Shown in pieces: positions 26,431-34,823 of a stretch of DNA of 64,000 nt (the stretch's first letter is position 1; every line of letters begins with the position of its first letter). This stretch comes from Pleomorphomonas oryzae DSM 16300 (lineage in GTDB: Bacteria > Pseudomonadota > Alphaproteobacteria > Rhizobiales > Pleomorphomonadaceae), in contig NZ_AUHB01000010.1 of assembly GCF_000422965.1 (NCBI RefSeq), positions 1 to 64,000 on the forward strand, read 5' to 3'. The translations under genes were made by a program, and so were the position numbers. The notes below the pieces were generated by a model that did not search any database, was not told the origin of the DNA, and saw only the letters and a program-made list of their open reading frames with translations.

Positions 26431-26811
26431 CTACCCGCGCACCCATCGTGCCGCGGCCTCGGCGGTGTCTTCCGGTCGCGTGTTGAACGCAATCGCCGCT
26501 CCGGGGGCGGCCTTGTGCACAAGGTTCACGACGATTTCAAACATCACGAGCCCCTTCGGGGGCAGACGCATTCCGCCGCCGATCACCACGCAATCGTAGT
26601 TGGTCGATGCCAGCTGTTTCTCGAGCGTGGCGCGGCCCGCGTCGTCTGGCGAGATCATGCATTCATCCGCCTGCCATCCACGCTCTCTCAATTTGCTCAT
26701 GCCGATGGCGATGCCGGCGCGGATCTTCTCCGCGTCGAAGCCCGGCGGCAGCGCAGGGTCGGAAAAATCCACGGTCTCCGGGGTCTGTCCGATAAATAAG
26801 ACACGGGTCAT
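26431..26811 (-). CDS. Conserved hypothetical protein of rhizobial type
   Basis: The 126-residue cytoplasmic protein starts MTRVLFIGQTPETVDFSDPA and has a DCVVIGGGMRLPPKGLVMFE centre and an AIAFNTRPEDTAEAA end. It looks like a small Rossmann-like fold with a glycine-rich turn. I recall similar proteins in rhizobia but no assigned function. It lies downstream of the NUDIX remnant in the opposite direction, with only 8 bp between the stops. Confidence 0.65.
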   Translation of the reverse strand: MTRVLFIGQTPETVDFSDPALPPGFDAEKIRAGIAIGMSKLRERGWQADECMISPDDAGRATLEKQLASTNYDCVVIGGGMRLPPKGLVMFEIVVNLVHKAAPGAAIAFNTRPEDTAEAAARWVRG

Positions 26812-26863
26812 GGGATGGTCTCCTTTTGCAGGGGCCTTGCGGCCCTGTTTGGTCGGCCGTTCT

Positions 26864-27010
26864 TAGAGCCTGCCTCGAAGTTCGCTGGGGCGCGGCAGCT
26901 GGCGATGAGTTCGAGAACCGGAGCGGAGCGGACTTAAAGGTCCGTGAGCACCGGAAGCGCAGCGTTCTAAGCTAGATGCCCGCCCCAGTAGAGTTTCGGG
27001 GCAGGCTCTT
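26864..27010. repeat. Structured repeat at the 3' end of a minus-strand gene (short copy)
   Basis: The ends are complementary (AGAGCCTGCC against GGCAGGCTCT, then TTCGCTGGGGCG against CGCCCCAGTAGAG). The inner words match the copy at 16760-17048, but the outer stem sequence differs while staying paired. It contains a small CGGAC/GTCCG hairpin where the other copy holds a nested palindrome. The right end touches the stop of the NAD(P)-binding gene at 27009. Confidence 0.65.
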
Positions 27011-27644
27011 ACCAGGTGATGAGTGGCGCCTGGCGCAACCAGGCCTCGGTCGTGAGTTGCTGGACGACGAATTCGGCGACGTCGGCGCGCGCGATCGAGC
27101 CGCCGTGCACGGTCGTGAGATCGGTGAGAGCCCGCACATGACCGTTGGCCGGTTTGTCGTTCAGCACCGTGGGCCGGACGATCGTCCAGTCGAGCGTGCT
27201 GGCCCGGATGGCGTCTTCCTGGCGGTTCTTGTCGTCGTAGACCTTGCGGAGCAGCAAGGGCAGGAACACCCGGTCGAAGAAGAACCCACCGTGACCCCGG
27301 CTGTCGCCAGCGCCGAGCCCGGTGATGCAGACCAGCCGCCGGACCTTTTGCGCTTCCATCACGCGGACCAGCGCCCGCGTCGCCGTCGACAGCAGCGTCA
27401 CTTCGCGAAAGGGGCTCATGGCGGTGCCGAGGGAACTGATGACGGCATCTGAGCCGGCGATCGCACGGGTCAGCGCCGCTTCATCGCGGGCATCGCCCTC
27501 GACAAGATCGATACCGCTGAGGCCCACCGCTAGGGCTTTTTCCTTGGACCGAACCAAGGCAACGACGCTGTGTCCCGCCGCCAAGGCATCGCGGACAATC
27601 AGCAGGCCGGTGGCACCTGTCGCGCCGAGAACGAGAATTTTCAT
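27009..27644 (-). CDS. NAD(P)H-binding atypical SDR (NmrA-like)
   Basis: The 211-residue protein has the dinucleotide motif GATGATG at residues 7-13, followed by DAVISSLG and the VRRLVCITGLGAG segment. There is no YxxxK catalytic pair, as expected for NAD(P)H-binding, NmrA-like or biliverdin-reductase-like atypical SDRs. It could be a redox sensor or a small-molecule reductase. It lies 36 nt downstream of an esterase gene on the same strand, so the two are probably co-transcribed. Confidence 0.82.
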   Translation of the reverse strand: MKILVLGATGATGLLIVRDALAAGHSVVALVRSKEKALAVGLSGIDLVEGDARDEAALTRAIAGSDAVISSLGTAMSPFREVTLLSTATRALVRVMEAQKVRRLVCITGLGAGDSRGHGGFFFDRVFLPLLLRKVYDDKNRQEDAIRASTLDWTIVRPTVLNDKPANGHVRALTDLTTVHGGSIARADVAEFVVQQLTTEAWLRQAPLITW

Positions 27645-27680
27645 GGTCGGCTCCTGTCGTGTCGCGTGGAGAAAAAGCGC

Positions 27681-28595
27681 TTATCTCAGGTGCTGGGCGA
27701 GAAATGCGGCGATGGCGTCGACGGACTGCTCCGCCGCGACAAGTTGACCGATCGAGGACTGGAAGACATGCGGCATGCCGGTCCAGATCGACAGCGCTAC
27801 CTCGGTGCCCGCTGCCTGGGCTCGATCCGCGTAGCGGATTGCATCATCAAGCAGGATCTCATCGTCGCCGACGTCGATGCGGATGGGCGGCAAGCCTTCG
27901 AGAGGACCAAAAAGCGGCGACGCCTTGGGATCTGCGGCATCGGCACCGTTCAGGTAGGCGCCGGCAAAAGCCTGGAATACGGTCTTGGTGAAAATCGGGT
28001 CCGCATCGGCGCGGGTCTCGAAGGTACTCCCTGTCAGCGTGAGGTCAAGCCAGGGCGACATCACGGCCGCGCCGGAGGGCTGAAGCGTTCCCTTCGCTTT
28101 CTCGGACGCGACGATCGATAGCAGGGACAAGGCCAGACCGCCGCCGGCCGACTCCCCGGTCACCACGATCCGTTCGGCGCCTTCGCCGACCAGGCCGCGA
28201 TAGGCAGCCACGACGTCGTCAATCGCCGCGGGGAAGGGATGCTCCGGTGCAAGCCGATAGTCCGGAACAAACGTGTCGGCGCCGACGCGGCTGGCGATCT
28301 GGCTGGCCAAGCCTATGGCCGCTTGCGCCGAGCCAAGACTGTAGCCACCGCCGTGCAGGTGGAGAAGACGCGCCGTCGGCAGCGCCTTGTCCGGTCGGAG
28401 CCAAAAGCCCGCAACGCCGCCGACAGTCGCCGGCTCGATCCGGACACCAGCCGCAGTCGGTGTCGCGGCCATCATGGCGTCGAACATCGGTCGCGCCTCT
28501 GGACCAAGCGGCTCGCCCTTGTGGGCGCTGGTGGCCTGCCGCATGGCAGCAACAAACGCCGCATCTTCAGATGCAAGAGGGTGGATCGTTGTCAT
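27681..28595 (-). CDS. Alpha/beta hydrolase, hormone-sensitive-lipase (Aes-like) esterase
   Basis: The 304-residue protein has the oxyanion motif HLHGGGYSLG, the nucleophile elbow GESAGGG, the acid in DDEILLDD and the histidine in GMPHVFQ, which is the standard set of the HSL esterase family. It should hydrolyse short-chain or aryl esters in the cytoplasm. It is the first gene of a two-gene unit with the NAD(P)H-binding protein and is divergent from the LysR gene at 28704, which probably controls it. Confidence 0.88.
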   Translation of the reverse strand: MTTIHPLASEDAAFVAAMRQATSAHKGEPLGPEARPMFDAMMAATPTAAGVRIEPATVGGVAGFWLRPDKALPTARLLHLHGGGYSLGSAQAAIGLASQIASRVGADTFVPDYRLAPEHPFPAAIDDVVAAYRGLVGEGAERIVVTGESAGGGLALSLLSIVASEKAKGTLQPSGAAVMSPWLDLTLTGSTFETRADADPIFTKTVFQAFAGAYLNGADAADPKASPLFGPLEGLPPIRIDVGDDEILLDDAIRYADRAQAAGTEVALSIWTGMPHVFQSSIGQLVAAEQSVDAIAAFLAQHLR

Positions 28596-28703
28596 GTCGA
28601 AAACGCCTCAAGGTGTTGTGTGCCTTGAGGACAACCATAACCGTTTCACTTTTATCGAATAGATGCCAATATTGGAATAGATCGTTACAAAATCGGAACA
28701 GTC

Positions 28704-29600
28704 ATGGATTTGCAGGCCTTGTCTGACTTCAATCTGGTCGCTGCCAATGGCGGGTTCGGCCGCGCCGAGCGGGCCTCCGGTCGCTCCAAGGCGACGCTGT
28801 CGCGCCGGGTCGCCGAACTCGAACAGAGTCTTGGGGTGAGGCTGATCGATCGCGGATCGCGAAGCTTGCGCCTGACGGACGAAGGGCGAGCGCTGCACGA
28901 GCGAACCAATGGATTGCTATCTGAAATCGCCGAAGCGGGAGAGGCCGTGGCACTGGGCGCATCGACGCCTAAAGGAAGCCTGCGCGTCAGCGCGCCCGTT
29001 GCCTTCGCCCATGTCGCGCTGGGCCGGCTCGGCGCCCGCTTTGCCATGGCCTATCCGGAGGTACAGCTGACCATCGTCGCCGAGGACCGTCTGGTCGATC
29101 CGATTGAAGATGGCTACGACCTCGTTATCAGGATCAACCCTTTGCCGGACCAACGCCTGGTTGGTCGCCATTTCCTCAACGACGAACGCTTGATCGTGGC
29201 ACCTCCCGGCATGCCACGCCCCGCCTTCACGGCGGATGGCAACGAGATCGCCGTGAAGGCCATTCTGCTTGCTGCGACGGCGCCAGCGGTCATCTGGCGG
29301 ATGAAGGCGGACGCAGAGGCTGACATCCTGATAAAACCGCAACCAGTTCTGCGCCTGTCGTCTCTGCTGATGGTCCGCGATGCCGTGCTGGCGGGTGCCG
29401 GCATCGCCTTGTTGCCAAAGCTTCTTGTCGACGAGGATCTCGCGACAGGAAGGCTCGCCTATTGGGGAACCCAAGCGGGACCGCCGGTGGAAATCTGGGC
29501 CCTGCAAAGCTCCCACCGCCTGATCGGCGCCAAGGTCCGCGCCTTCCTGGACCTCGTGGAACAGGAATATCCCGAAAGAGTTTTTGTTCCGCCGATCTGA
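28704..29600 (+). CDS. LysR-family transcriptional regulator
   Basis: The 298-residue regulator has a helix-turn-helix (LVAANGGFGRAERASGRSKA then LSRRVAELEQSLGVRLIDR) and an effector domain that ends normally. The 108-bp space between it and the divergent esterase gene is rich in A+T and should contain both promoters and the operator. Its likely targets are the esterase and NAD(P)H-binding genes. Confidence 0.87.
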   Translation: MDLQALSDFNLVAANGGFGRAERASGRSKATLSRRVAELEQSLGVRLIDRGSRSLRLTDEGRALHERTNGLLSEIAEAGEAVALGASTPKGSLRVSAPVAFAHVALGRLGARFAMAYPEVQLTIVAEDRLVDPIEDGYDLVIRINPLPDQRLVGRHFLNDERLIVAPPGMPRPAFTADGNEIAVKAILLAATAPAVIWRMKADAEADILIKPQPVLRLSSLLMVRDAVLAGAGIALLPKLLVDEDLATGRLAYWGTQAGPPVEIWALQSSHRLIGAKVRAFLDLVEQEYPERVFVPPI

Positions 29601-29821
29601 CCACCGCGATCGTCGCCTTCTTGGCGCCCGACAAAAGCGGATGTGCCTCAATCCTTTGGTCTTGGATCTTCGGCTTGGCCGAGTCCGGTCGGGCTTCGCC
29701 ACCGCAACGGAGCGATGAACACTGACCGATGCCAAGCGAGGCTGGCCCTGGCTCATGGGGATCTGCCGCCTCGCCTTTCCTCCCATCGCCAAAGCTGCTG
29801 AGGAGAAAAATCTCACCTCAC

Positions 29822-29846
29822 GGAACTGGATGGCCTTTGCGCGGTT
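29822..29846 (+). promoter_or_regulatory. Possible EcfG-type general-stress promoter
   Basis: GGAAC (29822-29826) is followed after 16 nt by GGTT (29843-29846), close to the alphaproteobacterial EcfG pattern GGAAC-N16/17-CGTT. It ends 33 bp before the DUF4142 gene. The remaining 29601-29821 stretch shows no other feature. Confidence 0.4.
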
Positions 29847-29879
29847 GAACACGGGGGCTGCCAACCCAAGAGGTGACTC

Positions 29880-30365
29880 ATGAACTACCGTACCATGTTT
29901 GCCGCCACCGCCATCGCCTGCATCATCGCCAGCCCGGCTCTCGCCAAGAGCGACAAGTCGTTCCTGCGCGACGCCATCAAGGGCGACAATTCCGAAGTCG
30001 CTCTCGGCCAGCTCGCCGCCCAGAAAGGCATGAGCGACGGCGTCAAGGGCTTCGGCAAAACGCTTGCCACCGATCACGCCATGGCCAAGGACCAGGTGGC
30101 CACGGTTGCCACGTCGATGAAGGTCAAGGTCACCGACGAGACGACGCTCGAGGCGCGCAAGGAAATGCGCAAGCTCGACAAGCTCTCCGGCGCTGCCTTC
30201 GACAAGGAATTCGTCTCCTACATGGTCAAGGACCATGAGATGGACATCAAGGAGTTCAAGGCAAAGGCGGCCGGCGGCAAGGGTGACGTTGCCATGCTCG
30301 CCAGCAAGCAGTTGCCCACCCTCGAGCAGCACCTCAAGACGGCCCAGTCGCTCGAAAAGATGTAA
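29880..30365 (+). CDS. DUF4142 periplasmic protein
   Basis: The 161-residue product has a signal peptide (MNYRTMFAATAIACIIASPA, cleaved near LAK). A four-helix ferritin-like DUF4142 domain follows: FLRDAIKGDNSEVALGQLAA, FGKTLATDHAMAKDQ, then FVSYMVKDHEMDIKEF, with repeated histidines. Many members are induced in stress and stationary phase. The possible EcfG promoter upstream fits this. AAGAGG lies about 7 nt before the ATG. Confidence 0.82.
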   Translation: MNYRTMFAATAIACIIASPALAKSDKSFLRDAIKGDNSEVALGQLAAQKGMSDGVKGFGKTLATDHAMAKDQVATVATSMKVKVTDETTLEARKEMRKLDKLSGAAFDKEFVSYMVKDHEMDIKEFKAKAAGGKGDVAMLASKQLPTLEQHLKTAQSLEKM

Positions 30366-30542
30366 CGGGCCCTACCCTCGGTCAGCGGCGCGCCGGACCA
30401 CCGGCCGCCGCGACCTTGCGGCGAGCCGGACCACTTCACAGCCATAAGCGCATCGCGTTCCGAGCTCGTTCGCTCCCGCAGGAGGCCAGCTTTTGCGCGC
30501 GCTTGATAGATCCCCCACCAACATCTCGTCCTGAGGTCCTTC

Positions 30543-30550
30543 GCCTTCGC
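30543..30550. repeat. Target-site duplication, left copy
   Basis: GCCTTCGC stands immediately left of the IS end and recurs at 31822-31829 immediately right of the other end. Confidence 0.8.
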
Positions 30551-31821
30551 CACTGCTGTCCGGTTTAAATGTCTGGACAGGGTGCATGACATTGATTCTA
30601 CTTGTTTTCAGACGTTTGGCCGCGTTCTGGACACGAGCAGGGGATCAACGCCATGCAGCATCACAATAGCGTCTTTCATCAAATTCAGCGCCATATTCCG
30701 TGGGCGACCTTCGATCGTCTTGTGGAAGACTACAAAGCCGACCACCGCGTCCGTCGTTTGCCGTCCAAGAGCCAGTTTCTGGCGCTTCTATTCGGTCAAT
30801 TGGCCGGCGCTGTGAGCTTGCGCGAGATCGAGGCGGCGATGAGCAGCCACCAAGGCCGACTCTACCATGTCGGTGCCAAGCTGCCCGCCCGATCGACACT
30901 GTCCGACGCCAATGCCAGGCGGCCTTGGCAGCTGTTTGCCGACCTGTTCGCCCATATGGCGCAGGCGGCCAGCAAGCGGACGCGCCGACAGATGAGCGAG
31001 GCGGTGCGGATCATCGACGCCACCCACATCCGCCTGTCCTCGCTCAACGCGGCCTGGCTCAGCGAACGCAAGGGCCTATGGGCCGCCAAGATGCACCTGG
31101 TCTACGATCCCAACGCCGACGCCCCCATGGAAATCGCGCTGACCGACCAGACGGTACACGACGTCACCCCGGCCAAGGCGTTCAAGCCAATCCCCGGCAT
31201 GACCTATGTCTTTGATCTCGCTTATTATGACTTCGCCTGGTGGGCCAGGCTCCACGCCGAGGGATGCCGCATCGTCACTCGCTTCAAGTCTCACACCCCG
31301 CTTAGGGTGAGCCTGGTCAACCCGGTGCCTGAGACCGGTTCCGTGCTCACCGATCGCATCGGCTTCCTGCCCGAGCGCCTCGCCTGGTCACGGCAGAACC
31401 CCATGAGCGATCCGGTGCGGGAAGTCACCGTCCGCATCTCCACCGGCAAGATCCTGCGCATCCTCACCAACGATCTCGACGCCCCGGCCCAAGAGATCGC
31501 CGACCTCTACAAGCAGCGCTGGCAGATCGAACTGTTCTTCAAATGGGCCAAGCAGAACCTCAGGATCAAGCACTTCCTCGGCACCTCCGAGAACGCTATC
31601 CGCATCCAGATCTTCGTCGCCCTCATCGCCTACATCCTGATCAGGATGGCTCAGGCAACCCAGACCGAAGTCTCCAGATTGCTCACTTTTACTCGCCTCG
31701 TCCGTGTCAACATCATGCACAGGAGGTCCATTTGCCACCTCAAAACACCGCCAAAACCGCCTGTCATCGACCCAAGCCAGATGGTTCTCCCAGGGCTCGC
31801 AATTTAAACCGGACAGCAGTG
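30551..31821 (+). mobile_element. Complete IS4-family insertion sequence (1,271 bp)
   Basis: The element has perfect 20-bp terminal inverted repeats, starting CACTGCTGTCC at 30551 and ending GGACAGCAGTG at 31821. It carries one intact transposase and is flanked by an 8-bp direct duplication GCCTTCGC. It lies in the left arm of a palindromic repeat. Perfect ends and an intact gene suggest a recent insertion that may still be active. Confidence 0.92.
30653..31807 (+). CDS. IS4-family transposase (DUF4372 N-terminal domain)
   Basis: The 384-residue protein begins MQHHNSVFHQIQRHIPWATF, a typical DUF4372 start. It has an RNase-H-like DDE core with Asp in RIIDATHIRLSS, Asp in YVFDLAYYDFAWW and the YxxRWQIELFFKW block carrying the catalytic glutamate. 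The start at 30653 follows AGGGG and matches family members; a longer in-frame start at 30602 is less likely. The stop codon lies inside the right terminal repeat. The frame is intact. Confidence 0.92.
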   Translation: MQHHNSVFHQIQRHIPWATFDRLVEDYKADHRVRRLPSKSQFLALLFGQLAGAVSLREIEAAMSSHQGRLYHVGAKLPARSTLSDANARRPWQLFADLFAHMAQAASKRTRRQMSEAVRIIDATHIRLSSLNAAWLSERKGLWAAKMHLVYDPNADAPMEIALTDQTVHDVTPAKAFKPIPGMTYVFDLAYYDFAWWARLHAEGCRIVTRFKSHTPLRVSLVNPVPETGSVLTDRIGFLPERLAWSRQNPMSDPVREVTVRISTGKILRILTNDLDAPAQEIADLYKQRWQIELFFKWAKQNLRIKHFLGTSENAIRIQIFVALIAYILIRMAQATQTEVSRLLTFTRLVRVNIMHRRSICHLKTPPKPPVIDPSQMVLPGLAI

Positions 31822-31829
31822 GCCTTCGC
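31822..31829. repeat. Target-site duplication, right copy
   Basis: GCCTTCGC, identical to 30543-30550. Confidence 0.8.
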
Positions 31830-31977
31830 GAAGGATGACAGGTAAATTATATATTGGATACAATCGGATAGCGCCGCGCTAACCCTCCCATCGTTGTCAT
31901 CCTTCGCGAAGGCGAAGGACCTCAGGAAGGTAGAGTGATCGGCTGATGTAGGTGACCGTCAGATCCAAAATGCCCTT

Positions 31978-32859
31978 TCACCCTGACGCGGGTTCCCGCG
32001 CCGCCACCCCCAGCTCCACCGCCCGCCGCGCCACCGCGTCGGGCTCGTTGGTGGTGATCTGGTCGGCCTTGAGCTCGATGAGCCGCTTGAGACTGTCGTC
32101 CGCGCCGGGGTGGTGGAGATCGAGCGTATAGGCGTCGATGCGCTTGCCGGCCGCGTGGAAGGCGGCGATCAGGTCGAAGCCGCGACGATCGGCAGCCAGC
32201 ACCGCGCGATAGTCGAGATAGATGAGGCTCGCCTCCGGCAGCGCTTCCAACGCCTCGGCGACGAAGGTGCCGAGATCGGCGCCTGACACGATATCGGACA
32301 CCGTCCGGTCGTTGCAGGGATCGAAGCCGAGGTTGAGGCCGGCGGTTGCCCGGCCGAGCCGCGCCACCGCTTCGCGGTCGCCGCCCGAGAGGATGAAGTG
32401 CGGTGCCACACCGGTCATCACCTCGGCGAAGGCATCGACGGCTGCCTCGCTGATCACATCGTCCCCCACCTTGAGGTCGAGCTGGATCAGCGTTTCCGGA
32501 TGCACCGATCCGCCGCGCACCAGCGCCGCGAGATCGTCGAGCAGCAGCACCTTCTCGTCGGTGATCTCGCCCGAGGGGCGGCGCAGCTTCAGTCGCCTCA
32601 ACTCATCCGGCGTCACATCCATCACCGGCCCATGGCCGTCGGTCTCCCGATCGAGCGTCTCGTCATGCAGCACGGCAAAGCCGGCGCCGGCATGCGGGTT
32701 GAGATCCACCTCGAAGCTGGCGCCCAGCGCCATCGCCTCACGCGCCCGGGTGGGCGTGAACGGCACGTCGGAGCGGACGCGTCGGCCCATGTGCCACTTC
32801 AACCGCGTGCGGTGGCCGTCGCGATAGAGATCGAGACCCGGTTCGTTGAGATCATGCAT
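31978..32859 (-). CDS. Glycerophosphodiester phosphodiesterase family protein
   Basis: The 293-residue TIM-barrel protein has ALGASFEVDLNPHAG followed by AVLHDETLDRETDGHG, which carry the metal-binding glutamate and catalytic histidine, and IQLDLKV further on. The first family motif (HRG) is replaced by HMGRR. It would release glycerol-3-phosphate from glycerophosphodiesters. Its ATG overlaps the end of the ABC ATPase gene by 8 bases (ATGCATGA), so translation is coupled and it belongs to the importer operon. No signal peptide is seen, so it acts inside the cell on the imported compound. Confidence 0.8.
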   Translation of the reverse strand: MHDLNEPGLDLYRDGHRTRLKWHMGRRVRSDVPFTPTRAREAMALGASFEVDLNPHAGAGFAVLHDETLDRETDGHGPVMDVTPDELRRLKLRRPSGEITDEKVLLLDDLAALVRGGSVHPETLIQLDLKVGDDVISEAAVDAFAEVMTGVAPHFILSGGDREAVARLGRATAGLNLGFDPCNDRTVSDIVSGADLGTFVAEALEALPEASLIYLDYRAVLAADRRGFDLIAAFHAAGKRIDAYTLDLHHPGADDSLKRLIELKADQITTNEPDAVARRAVELGVAAREPASG

Positions 32860-33925
32860 AACGGGCGCCGCGAAAGGAACGCACCGTGTCGGAGCGATAA
32901 CGGCGCGGCTCGTCGCCCTCGGTGAACACCGTCCAGCTTTCGACGCGGATGCCGATCTGATCGCCCTGACTGACGCGGATCGCCTTGTCGGTCTGGATGC
33001 GCAGATGCGTGCCGTCGGCGAGCTTGCCGTCGATCACCACATGGGCGCCGAAGTCGATCATCCGCCGCACCGTCACCGTGCGCCCTTCCGCCGGCTCGGC
33101 CAGCTCGATGTCCTCGGGGCGGATGGCCAGCTTGGCCGGTCCGCTGCCCTCGGCGGGAAGCTTCAAGCCGCTGGCGGTGATTTCACCGTCGGCCAGCGTG
33201 CCCTCCAGCATGTTCATGGCGCCGATGAAGCCGGCGACGAAGGCGGTCTTCGGTTCGGCATAGATCTCGCCGGGTCGGCCGACCTGCTGCATGCGGCCGT
33301 CGGCCAGCACCACGATGCGGTCGGAAATGGCCAGCGCTTCGTCCTGGCCGTGGGTGACGAACACGGCCGTGATGCCGAGGCGCTGCTGGATGTCGCGTAC
33401 CTCCTCGCGCAGCCGCTCGCGCAGATGCTGGTCGAGGCTGGCGAAGGGTTCGTCGAGCAGCAGGATCTTCGGCTCGACCACCAGCGAGCGGGCGAGCGCC
33501 ACGCGCTGCTGCTGGCCGCCGGACAATTGGCTCGGCAGGCGAGCGCCGTAGCCGGTGAGGCCGACGAGGTCGAGCACCTTCTCAACACGCTCGCGGATCT
33601 CCGCCTTCGGCAGGTGCCGCAGCTTCAGCCCGAAAGCGATGTTGCCGAACACCGTCATGTGGCTCCACAGGGCGTGGCTCTGGAACACCATGGCCGTCGG
33701 CCGTCGCTCCGGCGGCAGGTCGGTGACGTCGACGCCGTCGATGGCGATCGTGCCCTCGCTCGGCATCTCGAAGCCGCCGATGATGCGCAGCAGCGTCGAT
33801 TTGCCGGAGCCCGACGGCCCCAAGAGACAGACGAGTTCGCCGTCGTCGATGGTGAGGTCCATGGCGTCGAGCGCCGTGACCTTGCCGAATGTCTTGGCGA
33901 TGCCGCTCAATTGAACCTGAGCCAT
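32852..33925 (-). CDS. ABC importer ATP-binding protein (PotA/FbpC/UgpC type)
   Basis: The 357-residue ATPase has the Walker A loop GPSGSGKST (residues 37-45), the Q-loop FQSHALW, the signature LSGGQQQR, the Walker B LLLDEPFASLD and the switch histidine in THGQDEA. A C-terminal TOBE-type domain starts near residue 235. It energises the two permeases encoded upstream in the same operon. The gap to the preceding permease is 28 nt. Confidence 0.92.
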   Translation of the reverse strand: MAQVQLSGIAKTFGKVTALDAMDLTIDDGELVCLLGPSGSGKSTLLRIIGGFEMPSEGTIAIDGVDVTDLPPERRPTAMVFQSHALWSHMTVFGNIAFGLKLRHLPKAEIRERVEKVLDLVGLTGYGARLPSQLSGGQQQRVALARSLVVEPKILLLDEPFASLDQHLRERLREEVRDIQQRLGITAVFVTHGQDEALAISDRIVVLADGRMQQVGRPGEIYAEPKTAFVAGFIGAMNMLEGTLADGEITASGLKLPAEGSGPAKLAIRPEDIELAEPAEGRTVTVRRMIDFGAHVVIDGKLADGTHLRIQTDKAIRVSQGDQIGIRVESWTVFTEGDEPRRYRSDTVRSFRGARYA

Positions 33926-33953
33926 GGGAAATATCCTAAAAAATGAGGGGGGC

Positions 33954-34823
33954 CTAACCGCCCAATCCTTTGGCGAAAGCGTCGGCGCCCATCACCCGGC
34001 GGGCCGCCAGCATCAGCACGAAGGACGGCACCCAGAGGAAGACGAACAACACCGCGCCATATTGGACTTCGAGGGCGTTGTTGATGAAGGAGATCATCAC
34101 CATCGGCATGGTGCGCACGTTGGGCAGGCCGATCAGCCAGGCGGCGTCGGTCTCGTAGAAGGTGCTGACGAAGGTGATGAGCAGGGCGGCGGCCAGCGTC
34201 GGCAAGGCCTGCGGCAGGGTGATCGACCAGAACACTCGCATCGGCCCGGCGCCGACGTCGCGCGCCGCCTCCTCGAGCCGCCTGTCGACGCCCTGGAAAG
34301 CCGACACCGGAATCCAGATCATGTAGAGCAGCGTGCCCACCAGTTGGATCAGCACGACACCCCAGAAGGTGCCGACGAGGTGCAGCGTCAGGAAGATGGT
34401 GGCGGTGGCGACGATCAGGCCGAATTTCGGGAAGGCCTGCACGCTGAGGAAGGCGAGGAACAACACGTTGCGGCCGGGGAAATCCAGCCTGGCGAAGGCG
34501 TAGGCGGCCGGAAAGCAGATCGCCGCCGAAATCACCGTCACCGTGGTGGTGATGCTGAGCGACAGCCATAGCGCCTGCCAGACGTCGTTGCGCGTCAGCG
34601 TCTCCTGCCAATAGCCGAGGCCCATGCGCTGCGGCACGATGGCCGGAAAGCGCCAGACTTCGGCAAAGGCCCAGACGGCGGTGACGATCAGCGGCAGCAG
34701 GATGACGATGGCGAGGCCAGTGAGGAAGGCAATGCCGGTCCAGTCGACCGGCTCGCGACGGCGAACCCGTGTTCGGAGATCGGACAAGGCGCCGGCGGGT
34801 GGGAGTCTGGCGATATCGGTCAT
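33954..34823 (-). CDS. ABC importer permease 2
   Basis: The 289-residue membrane protein has six transmembrane helices and the binding-protein-dependent permease loop EEAARDVGAGPMRVFWSITLP (the EAA motif that docks the ATPase). Its ATG overlaps the stop of the first permease as ATGA, and the ATPase gene follows. It should form a heterodimer with the product of 34820-35677. Confidence 0.9.
   Translation of the reverse strand: MTDIARLPPAGALSDLRTRVRRREPVDWTGIAFLTGLAIVILLPLIVTAVWAFAEVWRFPAIVPQRMGLGYWQETLTRNDVWQALWLSLSITTTVTVISAAICFPAAYAFARLDFPGRNVLFLAFLSVQAFPKFGLIVATATIFLTLHLVGTFWGVVLIQLVGTLLYMIWIPVSAFQGVDRRLEEAARDVGAGPMRVFWSITLPQALPTLAAALLITFVSTFYETDAAWLIGLPNVRTMPMVMISFINNALEVQYGAVLFVFLWVPSFVLMLAARRVMGADAFAKGLGG

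Larger units (their letters stand above)
30529..31927. repeat. Long intergenic inverted repeat (32-bp arms) split by an IS element
   Basis: If the insertion at 30551-31821 and one copy of its target duplication are removed, the left arm (30529-30550 joined to 31830-31839) is perfectly complementary over 32 bp to 31896-31927. The loop (31840-31895) is rich in A+T. The outer words TCCTGAGGTCC / GGACCTCAGGA are those of the family at 16605 and 37926. Confidence 0.85.
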
